Under the pieces are notes generated by a model. The model was not told the DNA's origin. It saw only the letters and a program-made list of their open reading frames with translations, and did no database searches. This document shows positions 44,264 through 54,132 of a stretch of DNA of 64,000 nucleotides, in pieces (position 1 is the first letter of the stretch; each line of letters begins with the position of its first letter). The DNA is taken from positions 62,001 through 126,000 of the forward strand of contig OMZA01000001.1 in assembly GCA_900315425.1 (NCBI GenBank), read 5' to 3'. A program made the position numbers and the translations under genes. This DNA comes from an uncultured Eubacteriales bacterium (GTDB taxonomy: Bacteria > Bacillota > Clostridia > Lachnospirales > Lachnospiraceae).

Positions 44264-44305
44264 GGGATAAATAGATACGAAAAATGAGAGAAATAGGAGA
44301 AGAGT

Positions 44306-45457
44306 ATGGCAGATAAGGTATATTATTGCGAGAACTGCGGTAATATTATGGAATTTGATGTAAAGTCCCAGAAACTTAAATGTAAAAGTTGTGGAACTAC
44401 TCAGATGATAACTAATGATCAAAAGAGTATTGTTGAACATCCATATGATAAACGTGCAGAGCGAAAAAAACAGACAGAGATTATCGAACGAGAAGAAAAA
44501 ACAATGGAGTGTAAAGGATGTGGAGCTTTAATACGGGTTCCTGGAGATGTTACCTCAACTGAATGTCCATATTGTGGATCTCAATATGTACTGTCTGATA
44601 AACAGCAGGATGCCATCACCCCGGACGGAGTGGTACCTTTTAAGATAGATAAAAATAGTGGGAATGAGATTTTTAAATCATGGATTTCTAAAAGATGGCT
44701 TGCACCAAGTAGATTAAAGAATCTCTATGAAAAAGGTGGACTTCAGGGTATATACATGCCTTACTGGACCTTCGATGCAGATACGTACAGTAGATATAAT
44801 GGCGAAGGTGGTAGAGATAGACAGGTTAAGGAAAAAGACAAGGATGGCAACGTAGTTACAAAGACGGTAACTGATTGGTATCCGGTTTCAGGACATGTGG
44901 AGAAATTCTTTGATGATGTATTAGTAAGAGCTTCAGAAAGTCTAGACGGAAAACTTTTAAAAGGAATAGAGCCTTATAATACAACAAAAGAACTCAATTC
45001 ATATTCTCCAGAATATATGTCAGGTTACTCTGCAGAGTTATATAAGATTCCTATTGAGGATGCGCATGAATCTGCAACAGGAATAATGGAGAGAGAATTA
45101 AAAAATATGGCAGAAAAAGACGTAAGAAGAACTTATGACCAAGTTAGAAATATACGTCTTGATACAAGATATAGTGATGAAACATATAAGCATGTTTTAG
45201 TTCCAATTTATTCTATGGCATACAATTTTGAAGGTAAAACTTATAACGTACTTATAAATGGAGAAACAGGTAAGATAGATGGTGCTTATCCTAGAAGCAA
45301 GGTAAAAATTATTGCTATTATCTTAATTGTTATTGCCATTATTGCTGGTATTATTGCAGCAGTTAGTGCTAAGGAGACAAAGGGTGCACAGTTAGAGACA
45401 GAGGCAAGTGTAGAATACGAAGTAGTTATGGAACAGGATTATAATGAAGTGGTTTAA
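44306..45457 (+). CDS. YdjG-like zinc-ribbon membrane protein
   Basis: 383 residues. Two N-terminal zinc ribbons: CENCGNIMEF...CKSC (residues 8-32) and CKGCGALIRV...CPYC (about 72-95). A middle domain with YMPYWTFDADTYSRYNGEGG and CxxC-free beta structure follows, then a C-terminal membrane helix (about 332-354, IIAIILIVIAIIAGIIAAV) and a short acidic tail. In Bacillus the YdjG family anchors the PspA-SPFH system at the membrane. It lies 18 bp ahead of the SPFH gene. Confidence 0.85.
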   Translation: MADKVYYCENCGNIMEFDVKSQKLKCKSCGTTQMITNDQKSIVEHPYDKRAERKKQTEIIEREEKTMECKGCGALIRVPGDVTSTECPYCGSQYVLSDKQQDAITPDGVVPFKIDKNSGNEIFKSWISKRWLAPSRLKNLYEKGGLQGIYMPYWTFDADTYSRYNGEGGRDRQVKEKDKDGNVVTKTVTDWYPVSGHVEKFFDDVLVRASESLDGKLLKGIEPYNTTKELNSYSPEYMSGYSAELYKIPIEDAHESATGIMERELKNMAEKDVRRTYDQVRNIRLDTRYSDETYKHVLVPIYSMAYNFEGKTYNVLINGETGKIDGAYPRSKVKIIAIILIVIAIIAGIIAAVSAKETKGAQLETEASVEYEVVMEQDYNEVV

Positions 45458-45475
45458 AATAAAGGAGGAAAAAGG

Positions 45476-46504
45476 ATGGGATTATTTAGTAATCAGTTTT
45501 CAAATGTAGTAGAGTGGCAGGAAAGTCGTGACGACATAATGTTTTGGAAATGGAAAAATGATGAGATCAAGAAGGGTTCAAAGCTTATTATTAGAAAAGG
45601 TCAGGATGCTATCTTCATGTACAATGGTAAAGTTGAAGGTATTTTCCAGGATGAAGGAAGCTTTGATATTGAATCACAGATTATACCATTTCTTTCAACA
45701 TTAAAGGGAATTAAGTTTGGATTTAACAGTGGTGTTAGATGTGAAGTGTTATTTATAAATACAAAGGAATTCACTGTTTCTTGGGGAACAAAGAATCCGA
45801 TTAGTATACAAACAGCTAGTTTGCAGGCTGGAATGCCTATTCGTGCATTTGGTAAGTTCACATGTAAGCTTGGAGATTATGATACATTTATTGATAAGAT
45901 TGCCGGTGTAAAAGATCAGTACACAATAGATGAGATTAAAGAAAGAGTAGTATCAGTGCTAAATCCATTACTTATGAAATGGATTACAAAAGAAGGTAAG
46001 GATATGTTTAACCTTCAGGCAAATGCTATAGAAATTGGAAACGGTATTAAAGAAGACCTTGATATGGAAATCAGCAAGATTGGTATTAATATTACAGGTT
46101 TCTACATTGAGAACTTCAACTATCCAGAACAGATTCGTAAGATGCAGGAGAAAGTTGCTTCTCAGTCTATGATTGGAGATGTAGGAAAATATACACAAGT
46201 TGCTATGGCAGACAGCATTGAAAAAGGTTCTGGTGCTGGAGCAAATATGAGCAATATGGCTGGTACAATGGCAGGCATGCAGATGGGTATGATGATGGGA
46301 CAGCAGATGATGAACCAGATGGGTGGCATGATGGGACAGCAGATGCAGCCACAGATGGGACAACAGATGCAACCACAGATGGGACAGCAAATGCAACCAG
46401 CTAATGCAGGTGCTGGAAATGGAACAGCTCCAAAGTTCTGTCCTAATTGCGGTAATCCAACTAATGGTGCTAAGTTCTGCTCAAATTGCGGACAGCAGTT
46501 ATGA
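45476..46504 (+). CDS. SPFH-domain protein with C-terminal zinc ribbon (YdjI-like)
   Basis: 342 residues. The SPFH-like domain (about 20-230) begins MGLFSNQFSNVVEWQESRDD and includes GSKLIIRKGQDAIFMYNGKV. It is followed by a Met/Gln/Gly-rich linker with short repeats (MGQQMQPQ units, about 285-310) and a C-terminal zinc ribbon CPNCGNPTNGAKFCSNCG. Matches YdjI of Bacillus, which recruits PspA-type proteins in membrane stress. AAAGGAGG lies before the ATG. Its stop overlaps the pcrA start in ATGA. Confidence 0.9.
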   Translation: MGLFSNQFSNVVEWQESRDDIMFWKWKNDEIKKGSKLIIRKGQDAIFMYNGKVEGIFQDEGSFDIESQIIPFLSTLKGIKFGFNSGVRCEVLFINTKEFTVSWGTKNPISIQTASLQAGMPIRAFGKFTCKLGDYDTFIDKIAGVKDQYTIDEIKERVVSVLNPLLMKWITKEGKDMFNLQANAIEIGNGIKEDLDMEISKIGINITGFYIENFNYPEQIRKMQEKVASQSMIGDVGKYTQVAMADSIEKGSGAGANMSNMAGTMAGMQMGMMMGQQMMNQMGGMMGQQMQPQMGQQMQPQMGQQMQPANAGAGNGTAPKFCPNCGNPTNGAKFCSNCGQQL

Positions 46505-48723
46505 TGAAAATATATGATTCGTTAAATGATAAACAGAAAGAAGCTGTTTTTTACTCAGATGGCCCGCTCCTGATATTAGCAGGAGCGGGTTCTGGTAAAA
46601 CCAGGGTTCTTACTCACAGAGTTGCATATCTTATTCATGAGAAAAATGTTAATCCGTACAACATAATGGCTATAACATTTACAAATAAAGCGGCTCGTGA
46701 GATGAGGGATAGGATAAACAGGCTCATAGGGCATGGAGCAGAAGCTGTATGGGTCAGCACATTCCATTCAGCATGTGTAAGGATACTTAGACGTTATATT
46801 GACAGAATCGGTTATAATAACAATTTCACTATATATGATTCGGATGATCAAAAGACAGCCATAAAGGCAGCTTGTAAGAAGTTGCAGGTGGATACGAAGT
46901 TCATAAAGGAAAGAGCTATAATGTCAGCTATTTCCATGGCCAAGAATAATATGATTACTCCGGAAGAATATAGAAATAGTGCAGATGATATAAGAACAAA
47001 AATAATTTCAAAGGTTTATGAGGAATACCAGAGCAGATTAAAGAAAAATAATGCTCTGGATTTTGATGATTTATTGGTAAAAACCATTGAGTTGTTTAAA
47101 AGTGACAAGGAAGTCCTTATGGCATATCAGGATAGACTTCAATATATCATGGTAGATGAATATCAGGATACTAATAAGGTGCAGTTTGAATTTATAAAGC
47201 TTTTAGCTGACAAATATAAAAATATTTGTGTGGTAGGGGATGATGATCAGTCTATCTATAAATTCAGAGGAGCTGATATATCTAATATTTTAAATTTTGA
47301 GCAGATATTTACTGGAACAAAGGTTATAAAACTTGAGCAAAACTACAGATCCACAAAGAATGTTTTGGAAGCAGCTAATCAGGTGATTGCCCATAATTAT
47401 TCCAGAAAACAAAAGACTCTATGGACAGAAAGAGAAGCTGGAGATTTAGTGGAGTTCAGACAGCTGGATAATGAGTACCATGAGGCAGAATTTATAGTAA
47501 ATAGCATCAAAGATTTAATAGATGAAAATCGATATGATTATAAAGATATAGCATGTCTTTACAGGACAAATGCCCAGTCCCGTGTTATTGAAGAAGCACT
47601 GCTTAAGGAAAATATTCCATACAAGATTATCGGTGGTCAAAACTTTTATCAAAGAAAAGAGATAAAGGATCTTATTGCATATTTGAAAACTATTAGTAAT
47701 GGTGACGATGATTTTTCGGTAAGAAGAATTATAAATGTACCTAAGAGAGGAATAGGTGCGGCCACCATTGAAAAAGTGCAAAAATATGCAGATGATAATA
47801 ATATGAGTTTTTATCAGGCGCTTGAAGATAAGAAATGTAGGATTTCCCTGGGTTCAAGAGCGGAAGGTAAGGTGAATTCTTTTGTATATTTCATACAGAG
47901 AATGAAAGCGGAGTTAGAATACGACAGCATTTCAGATCTGATGGAAAATATTTTAAGTGAAACCGGATACGAAGATGAACTCAAGATGGAAGATACAGAT
48001 GAGGCTAACGCAAGGCTTGAAAATATTAATGAATTCTTTAATAAGATTGTTGATTATGAAGATAAATGCAAACAAGCCGGTAAAGAGAATAATCTGGATG
48101 AATTTCTTGAAGAGATAGCCTTGGTGGCAGACATTGATAATTTTGATGAAAATGAAAACTATGTGGTGTTGATGACAGTACATAGTGCAAAGGGGTTGGA
48201 ATTTCCAAAGGTTTTCCTTTGTGGAATGGAAGATGGATTGTTCCCTTCTAAGATGACATTGCTTAGTGATGATAAATCTGAGATTGAGGAAGAAAGACGT
48301 CTTTGCTATGTGGCTATTACGAGAGCTATGGATTCAATTACAATGACTAGTGCTAAACGAAGAATGATGCGTGGAGATTTATATATTATGAAGGTATCAA
48401 GGTTTATTACAGAGATACCGGGATTAAGTGCTGATTTGGAAAAAACAAGGAAAAAGAGAACAGGTATGAGAAGTGAAGAGGAAAGAGAAGCTCTTCAGCG
48501 TGGTTTTAAACGTAAAACTTCATACAGTTTAGATATGTTTAAGAGTGCCAAATTAGAATCTCTAGATTATCAGGTTGGGGACAGAGTAAGACATATGAAG
48601 TTTGGAGATGGAACAGTAACGGATATAAAAGACGGCGGAAAGGATTATGAAGTGACTGTAGATTTTGATACAGCTGGAACTAGAAAGCTTTTTGCGACCT
48701 TTGCAAAGTTGAAAAAAATATGA
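46501..48723 (+). CDS. pcrA: UvrD/PcrA-type DNA helicase
   Basis: 740 residues. Superfamily 1A helicase: motif I LAGAGSGKTRVL (about 31-42), Ia FTNKAAREM, motif II VDEYQDTN, III GDDDQSIYKFRGA, IV EQNYRST, V VHSAKGLEFPKV and VI RLCYVAITRA. The C-terminal 50 residues are the beta domain seen in PcrA that contacts RNA polymerase (YQVGDRVRHMKFGDGTVTDI). It acts in repair and removal of stalled complexes. The start ATG shares ATGA with the SPFH stop, so translation is probably coupled. No strong ribosome site of its own. Confidence 0.96.
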   Translation: MMKIYDSLNDKQKEAVFYSDGPLLILAGAGSGKTRVLTHRVAYLIHEKNVNPYNIMAITFTNKAAREMRDRINRLIGHGAEAVWVSTFHSACVRILRRYIDRIGYNNNFTIYDSDDQKTAIKAACKKLQVDTKFIKERAIMSAISMAKNNMITPEEYRNSADDIRTKIISKVYEEYQSRLKKNNALDFDDLLVKTIELFKSDKEVLMAYQDRLQYIMVDEYQDTNKVQFEFIKLLADKYKNICVVGDDDQSIYKFRGADISNILNFEQIFTGTKVIKLEQNYRSTKNVLEAANQVIAHNYSRKQKTLWTEREAGDLVEFRQLDNEYHEAEFIVNSIKDLIDENRYDYKDIACLYRTNAQSRVIEEALLKENIPYKIIGGQNFYQRKEIKDLIAYLKTISNGDDDFSVRRIINVPKRGIGAATIEKVQKYADDNNMSFYQALEDKKCRISLGSRAEGKVNSFVYFIQRMKAELEYDSISDLMENILSETGYEDELKMEDTDEANARLENINEFFNKIVDYEDKCKQAGKENNLDEFLEEIALVADIDNFDENENYVVLMTVHSAKGLEFPKVFLCGMEDGLFPSKMTLLSDDKSEIEEERRLCYVAITRAMDSITMTSAKRRMMRGDLYIMKVSRFITEIPGLSADLEKTRKKRTGMRSEEEREALQRGFKRKTSYSLDMFKSAKLESLDYQVGDRVRHMKFGDGTVTDIKDGGKDYEVTVDFDTAGTRKLFATFAKLKKI

Positions 48724-48834
48724 AAATGATATCAAATTATACAATTTTATGTAGTAAAAAAAATGCATAAATGGTATAATTACACAAGATTAATGGCGTA
48801 AGCGAATAAAATAATTAGAAAGGAATGGTAGATT

Positions 48835-49074
48835 ATGGATAGGTTTGATAATATCATCAATGTTTCAAAGCTTAATAGCTTAATAAAAAAAGAAGAAGAG
48901 CAGAAAAGAGATAATAAGAAGATTAAATGTTTACTTTTAATCATTTGCATATGTGCAGTTATCAGCACAGCATTATTACTCTACAAGAAACTTCGTCCAG
49001 ACTATATGGATGATTTTGATGATGATGATTTTGACGATATCCTTGATGATGATTTCTTTGAGGATGATGAGTGA
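48835..49074 (+). CDS. Single-pass membrane protein with acidic tail, 79 aa
   Basis: N-terminal charged helix (about 1-30), one membrane helix (about 32-50, CLLLIICICAVISTALLLY), then a tail of almost only Asp, Phe and Glu (MDDFDDDDFDDI...). A TATAAT at 48775-48780 lies before it and AGAAAGG precedes the ATG. Small membrane proteins of this type occur often in Lachnospiraceae. Function unknown; the acidic tail could bind cations or basic partners. Followed by a terminator. Confidence 0.75.
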   Translation: MDRFDNIINVSKLNSLIKKEEEQKRDNKKIKCLLLIICICAVISTALLLYKKLRPDYMDDFDDDDFDDILDDDFFEDDE

Positions 49075-49100
49075 TATTATAATAATTAAATCTGTTAATT

Positions 49101-49131
49101 ACAGCTATCGCTGAAAGGCGATAGCTGTTTT
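49101..49131 (+). terminator. Terminator after the acidic-tail membrane protein
   Basis: ACAGCTATCGC pairs with GCGATAGCTGT around 6 nt, followed by a short T run. Confidence 0.8.
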
Positions 49132-49180
49132 CGGGTAAAGAAATACAAGGGGATTATCCCCATAAGAAACGAGGTAATTT

Positions 49181-50569
49181 ATGAGAAAAGGTCAGGAATA
49201 TTCAGGTATAATTGATAAAACAGTTTTTCCTACAAAGGGATATACCACTGTTGTTGATAATAATGGGGATCAACAACGGGTAATGATTAAAGGAACTATT
49301 CCTGGTCAAAAAGTGGATTTCAGGGTTTCAAAAAAACGTTCGGGTAAATGGGAAGGAAGATTGCTTTCTATTGTTGAAGATTCACCATTGGAAAATCGAG
49401 TATCACCATGTCCGGCGTATGGAAAATGCGGTGGATGCACATATTTAAAAATGGATTATGACAATCAGTTAAATATTAAGAAAAACATGGTTAAAGAGCT
49501 GATTGATAATGTGACTACTGATTATGAATTTCAAGGGATAATACCAAGTCCCTTGGAAAATGGATATAGGAATAAAATGGAATATTCCTTTGGAGATGAA
49601 AAAAAAGGCGGAGAGCTTGCTCTTGGAATGCATAAGAAGAATAGCTTTTATGATATTGTAACAACTGATGAGTGCGTGATTACCCATGAGGATTACAATA
49701 GAATTGTAAGATTTGTTCTGAATTTATGTAGAAAAGAGGGACTTACGTTTTATCATAAAATGTCTAGAGAAGGGTATCTAAGGAATCTCCTAATAAGACG
49801 AGGTGTAAGGTCTCAGGAGATTTTAGTGGCTTTAGTGAGCACAACCCAATGGACAAAAGAAGAAATGGAAAAAGATTTCTTTGAAAAAATAGTAGAGGGA
49901 ATTAAAAATCTGCAACTTCAGGGAAATGTAACAGGTATATTAAATATAAAAAATGACGGTTTGGCAGATATGGTCAGAGCCGACAGTATAGAAGTATTGT
50001 ATGGTAGAGACTATATTCATGAACAGGTCTTGGGATTGGATTTTAAAATTTCAACATTTTCATTTTTTCAAACCAATTCTTTAGGAGCTGAAAAATTATA
50101 CGAAAAAGCCAGAGAATACTGCGGTGACACAAAAGATAAGTTGGTATTTGACTTGTATTGTGGTACCGGAACCATATCTCAGATATTAGCTTCTGTGGCA
50201 AAAAAAGTAATTGGTGTGGAAATAGTAGAGGAAGCGGTGGAAGCTGCTAAAGAAAATGCCAAGATAAATGGTCTTAATAACTGCGAGTTTATTGCAGGAG
50301 ATGTTTTAAAGGTATTGGATGAAGTTGAAGACAAACCTGATTTGATAGTTTTAGATCCTCCTAGAGATGGTGTACATCCAAAGGCTTTAGAAAAAATAAT
50401 TAATTATGGTGTTGAGAATCTGGTATATATATCATGTAAACCAACATCTCTGGCCAGAGATATTGAGATTCTAAAAGCTGGAGGATATAATCTTAAGAAA
50501 ATGTGTGTGGTAGATATGTATCCTCAAAACTATCATGCAGAAACAGTGACACTTTTAACAAGGGGTTAA
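49181..50569 (+). CDS. rlmD: 23S rRNA (uracil-5-)-methyltransferase, RlmD/RumA family
   Basis: 462 residues. An N-terminal TRAM-like RNA-binding domain (about 1-65), 4Fe-4S cysteines in CPAYGKCGGCTYLKM (about 78-90), a SAM-binding domain with FDLYCGTGTISQILA (near 328) and LDPPRDGVHP, and the catalytic Cys in YISCKPTSLARD (near 418). Firmicute members may modify U747, U1939 or both; this cannot be decided from sequence alone. CGAGGT precedes the ATG. Confidence 0.94.
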   Translation: MRKGQEYSGIIDKTVFPTKGYTTVVDNNGDQQRVMIKGTIPGQKVDFRVSKKRSGKWEGRLLSIVEDSPLENRVSPCPAYGKCGGCTYLKMDYDNQLNIKKNMVKELIDNVTTDYEFQGIIPSPLENGYRNKMEYSFGDEKKGGELALGMHKKNSFYDIVTTDECVITHEDYNRIVRFVLNLCRKEGLTFYHKMSREGYLRNLLIRRGVRSQEILVALVSTTQWTKEEMEKDFFEKIVEGIKNLQLQGNVTGILNIKNDGLADMVRADSIEVLYGRDYIHEQVLGLDFKISTFSFFQTNSLGAEKLYEKAREYCGDTKDKLVFDLYCGTGTISQILASVAKKVIGVEIVEEAVEAAKENAKINGLNNCEFIAGDVLKVLDEVEDKPDLIVLDPPRDGVHPKALEKIINYGVENLVYISCKPTSLARDIEILKAGGYNLKKMCVVDMYPQNYHAETVTLLTRG

Positions 50570-50591
50570 TCAAAATCGTTTAGGAGTTTTA

Positions 50592-52700
50592 ATGAGCAAT
50601 ATAGAAAATAAGAATAACGTTGATAAACTAAATAGAATAACGTTTTTTCAGTTGGGAATTTTAATAACAACAGTAATAACTAGGGTTTTATTGCAGATGA
50701 TGTTACCAATCGTTGCAAGAGCCAGCTATTCTGATGACGATGAGCTTATGGTGGAATATGCTAAGAGCGTTTTTAATGGGAATTGGTTAGGGGAATATAA
50801 TGTACATACCCTTAATAAAAAACCAATATTTGCAGTGCTATTGGCATATTTTAAATCATTTAATGTTCCATATATGTTATGGACAGGCCTATTATATGCA
50901 ATGGCTTGTGTAATATTTTTTTATGTCATAAGAAAATGGATAAAGAACTTCTGGGGTTCATATTTATGTATGTTATTTTTAATGATGTCTCCGGTAATGT
51001 TTGATGATTATATAGCTCAATGTGTATATAGAATGTCTATAGTTCCAGCACTTATCCTGCTAATAGTTTCATCATATTTAGCAATATATTTTGATAGAAA
51101 ACAGGGAATTTTGGGAAATTGGTTCTGGATTCTTATAGCGTCAATTTCTTTAAGTGTATACTCCCTTTCAAGAGAAGAAGCATCGTGGATAAAATGCTTT
51201 TTGCTTGGAGCTATACTTGTTTTATTTGTATTGTATATTATTGATAACGGATTTAAGTTTAAGAAACAATTCTTTTACACGATATTTCTTATAATTCCTT
51301 TGATAGTATCTGAGTTATCAGGTGTGGCATTAAAAACTATTAACTACAATGTATATGGAGTATTTGCAGAAACGGATTTTAACGATACCTATTATGAAAC
51401 GGTATGTAAAGATATAGTATCCATTAAACCTACAAAAGAGGTGAATAATTGTTATGTAACAAAAGACACCTTGGATAGATGTATGGAATATAGCGAGACA
51501 CTAGGTACGCTAAAGAAAAAAGTGGATTGGTTTTATAATAATCCTTCCACACCGGGACTTAAAAATGGAGAATTAAAATCCGGTAATTTTGCGTGGATAC
51601 TTAGATGGTCAGCAGGGGCTTGTGATGTATATACAAGCGCGAAAGATGCAAATAATTTTTATAAAAAGGTGCACGAAGAATTAAGTAAAGGCTTTGAAGA
51701 TGGAACCTTTGAAAAGAAAGATGCCATAATATTATCAGGTATATCAAGACCGATAAAAACAGAAGATATTCCGGATATTATGGAATATGCATTTTCTGGA
51801 ATCTGGAATATGGCAGGATATGAAAAACTAGGTCCGGAATACAAAGAACCTTTAGGAACAGCTTCCCAGATTCAGGATATGGCAGATATGACATCAACCA
51901 ACATCACAGGAACAGGAATTGATAAATATACGTTTAAAGGATGGATATTTGCCAGAGATGAAAATTCTCATGTGGATATAGAGATATATGATTCTCAGTA
52001 CAACACATATATTCCGGATTTCACAAGTAGTACAACAGTATATAACAACTTCAAGGATAAAGAGGGTAATTCTTATAAAAATGCAAAAAATGCATCTTTT
52101 ACCGTGGAGCTTTCTGCAGATGATTCCATTGATATAACAGATTTGAAAGTTAAAGTATTGTTGGATGGTAGTGAGATATACGATGGAGATATTAAGGATA
52201 TAAAGAGCCTTGTTAACAGTAATGTAATATACAATATAGATACTAATGAAATGGTTTATAAAAATGATTCTTCAAAAGTCATAAATCAGTCAAATGTAAA
52301 GTATATCTCAAATATGATATACGTGTATAAGCTGATAGGATTGCCATTATTTGCATTTGCACTTGCAGCATTTGTTATGGAATATATTATGAACTTTATA
52401 AGAAAAGCAAATAAAATAGAAACCAGATTTTCATTAAGTTTAATACAATTGGGCTTGTTACTTACAGTTTATGCCAATCTTTTAGTAATTGCTGTGGTAT
52501 ATGTAGAGTCTAAATCAGTGGCTTATATTATGAAATATTCTGCAGGTACAATACCTGTAATGCAGATATTCATATGTATAGCCATAACCGGTTTGGTGTT
52601 TAATATAAAAGAGATTATAAACGTAGTAAATAAAGATGAAGAAGAGCCGGAAGATAAAGAGGATGAGGAAGAGGAAGACGAGATAATATTTATAAATTAA
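50592..52700 (+). CDS. Large GT-C-like membrane protein
   Basis: 702 residues. About ten membrane helices: the first near 20-40, a group to about 245, and three or four near the end (about 575-680). After the first helix lies SYSDDDELMVEYAKSVFNGN, an acidic loop in the position used by GT-C glycosyltransferases. A large outer domain (about 255-570) is polar with beta-rich second half (GWIFARDENSHVDIEIYD). The C-terminus is highly acidic. Probably a cell-envelope sugar transferase using a lipid-linked donor; the activity is inferred from topology. It follows rlmD by 22 bp. Confidence 0.6.
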   Translation: MSNIENKNNVDKLNRITFFQLGILITTVITRVLLQMMLPIVARASYSDDDELMVEYAKSVFNGNWLGEYNVHTLNKKPIFAVLLAYFKSFNVPYMLWTGLLYAMACVIFFYVIRKWIKNFWGSYLCMLFLMMSPVMFDDYIAQCVYRMSIVPALILLIVSSYLAIYFDRKQGILGNWFWILIASISLSVYSLSREEASWIKCFLLGAILVLFVLYIIDNGFKFKKQFFYTIFLIIPLIVSELSGVALKTINYNVYGVFAETDFNDTYYETVCKDIVSIKPTKEVNNCYVTKDTLDRCMEYSETLGTLKKKVDWFYNNPSTPGLKNGELKSGNFAWILRWSAGACDVYTSAKDANNFYKKVHEELSKGFEDGTFEKKDAIILSGISRPIKTEDIPDIMEYAFSGIWNMAGYEKLGPEYKEPLGTASQIQDMADMTSTNITGTGIDKYTFKGWIFARDENSHVDIEIYDSQYNTYIPDFTSSTTVYNNFKDKEGNSYKNAKNASFTVELSADDSIDITDLKVKVLLDGSEIYDGDIKDIKSLVNSNVIYNIDTNEMVYKNDSSKVINQSNVKYISNMIYVYKLIGLPLFAFALAAFVMEYIMNFIRKANKIETRFSLSLIQLGLLLTVYANLLVIAVVYVESKSVAYIMKYSAGTIPVMQIFICIAITGLVFNIKEIINVVNKDEEEPEDKEDEEEEDEIIFIN

Positions 52701-52748
52701 ATCTAATGTGTTATAATTACCAAAGATTGATGCCGTTTGGAGGGTATT

Positions 52749-53195
52749 ATGATAAATGAAAACAAGGTCAAGTTAATGACAAGACTTGCCATGCATGAAC
52801 AAAAAGAAGGCAAAGATGCCTTGCGTCAACATAAATATTATAAAAGCGATTACATTAGTATCAGAATGATCGATACGGTAATAACCATAACTCTTGCATA
52901 TATACTTGCAGTTATTTTATGGGGTATTACAAAAAATGATTATATATTGAATCAATTGGTGCGCTTAGATATAAAGCCTTTGGCTATAAGGTTGATTTCA
53001 ATCTATTTAATTATATTGATTATTTATATATTCATATCCTATGTTGTTTATTCTTTGAGATACATAAAGATAATGGAAATGAATAGAAAATACGCCGATC
53101 TTCTTAAGGAACTCTATATAGAGTATAAGAAGGAGCAGGCAGAGCAAAAAGAAGCGGATATGGGAGGATTTGAATCTGATGAACAGAATACTTGA
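52749..53195 (+). CDS. Two-helix membrane protein, 148 aa
   Basis: Start ATG 52749 behind GGAGGG (an in-frame TTG at 52737 coincides with the ribosome site). Membrane helices about 41-60 and 82-104, cytoplasmic ends, and a charged C-terminal helix (ELYIEYKKEQAEQKE). An extended -10 box (TGTTATAAT at 52709-52717) lies before it. Overlaps the next gene by 17 bp. Its position directly before a conserved cdaA cluster suggests a role in envelope physiology; no named domain. Confidence 0.65.
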   Translation: MINENKVKLMTRLAMHEQKEGKDALRQHKYYKSDYISIRMIDTVITITLAYILAVILWGITKNDYILNQLVRLDIKPLAIRLISIYLIILIIYIFISYVVYSLRYIKIMEMNRKYADLLKELYIEYKKEQAEQKEADMGGFESDEQNT

Positions 53196-54132
53196 GATAA
53201 AAGAAAGATTGAAGGACATATATAGCAACTATTCTTCATATATTGATCCTTTAGTGAGATTCATAGCGATTTTCTCATCCATACTTGTTATAAAACACTA
53301 TATTGGAATTGAAGGAATGCTTGGAAGTATAGTGATTGCAATATTAGTTAGTGCACTGTGTTGCTTGCTTCCAATAAACGTAGGAGTATTTGTATCTTCT
53401 CTATATGCAGTGGCAGGATTGTATTATATAACACCTCTTATGGCTGTTATAGGAATTATGATTTATATAATAGTTCTTATATTATATTTTAGATTCTCAG
53501 CCAAATATGGATATGTATTCATGTTGATGCCAGTGTTGTTTTTCTTTAAAATTCCTTACATAATGCCACTTATAGTAGGAGTTGCATTAGCACCTTCAGC
53601 TATGGTAGCCATGGCGTTTGGTGTGGTTATTTATTATATGATTAGTTACGCAGGCGGCAAGGGAATAACAGTTATTAATGGAACAAGTATTTCTTCTACA
53701 GACAAACTTAATTCCTTTATAAATAACATAATCAGTAACAAAGAGATGATGCTCATTATTGTGGCTTTTGTGGTTGCAGCAATAATTACTTATCTTATAA
53801 GAAAATCATCCTTTGATCATTCAAGAACAACAGCTATTATATGTGGAGCTATTATAGAGATTGCAATTGTTATACCTGGAATTACTGTTTTAGATGTAGA
53901 TGTAACAGGTTCAATTTGGATGATAGCCATCTATGTATTGATATCCGTGTTAGCGGTATATGTATTAGATTTATTTATTTTAGCAGTAGATTATCAAAGA
54001 ACAGAATATGTACAATTTGAAGATGACGATTATTTTTACTATGTAAAGGCTATACCTAAGATCAAGGTAGGAGCCAGTGATGTTAAGGTTAAACATATAA
54101 ATGTTAAGAATACCAGGAGACGCCGTAAATAA
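53179..54132 (+). CDS. Polytopic membrane protein upstream of cdaA
   Basis: 317 residues from ATG 53179; GGGAGG lies 11 nt before. Nearly all membrane: a series of hydrophobic helices from about 20 to 170, a soluble loop (about 175-200), then helices from about 203 to 285 and a basic C-terminal tail. It shares its stop with the cdaA start (TAATG). The tight coupling to cdaA suggests a functional link with cyclic di-AMP or the cell envelope; the family is not one I can name. Confidence 0.65.
   Translation: MNRILEIKERLKDIYSNYSSYIDPLVRFIAIFSSILVIKHYIGIEGMLGSIVIAILVSALCCLLPINVGVFVSSLYAVAGLYYITPLMAVIGIMIYIIVLILYFRFSAKYGYVFMLMPVLFFFKIPYIMPLIVGVALAPSAMVAMAFGVVIYYMISYAGGKGITVINGTSISSTDKLNSFINNIISNKEMMLIIVAFVVAAIITYLIRKSSFDHSRTTAIICGAIIEIAIVIPGITVLDVDVTGSIWMIAIYVLISVLAVYVLDLFILAVDYQRTEYVQFEDDDYFYYVKAIPKIKVGASDVKVKHINVKNTRRRRK

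Noticed and set aside
46310..46400. Short tandem repeats resembling a CRISPR or satellite
   Set aside because: They are in-frame Met/Gln/Gly/Pro codon repeats of the SPFH protein linker with no spacer structure. The His-rich frame on the opposite strand is only their shadow.
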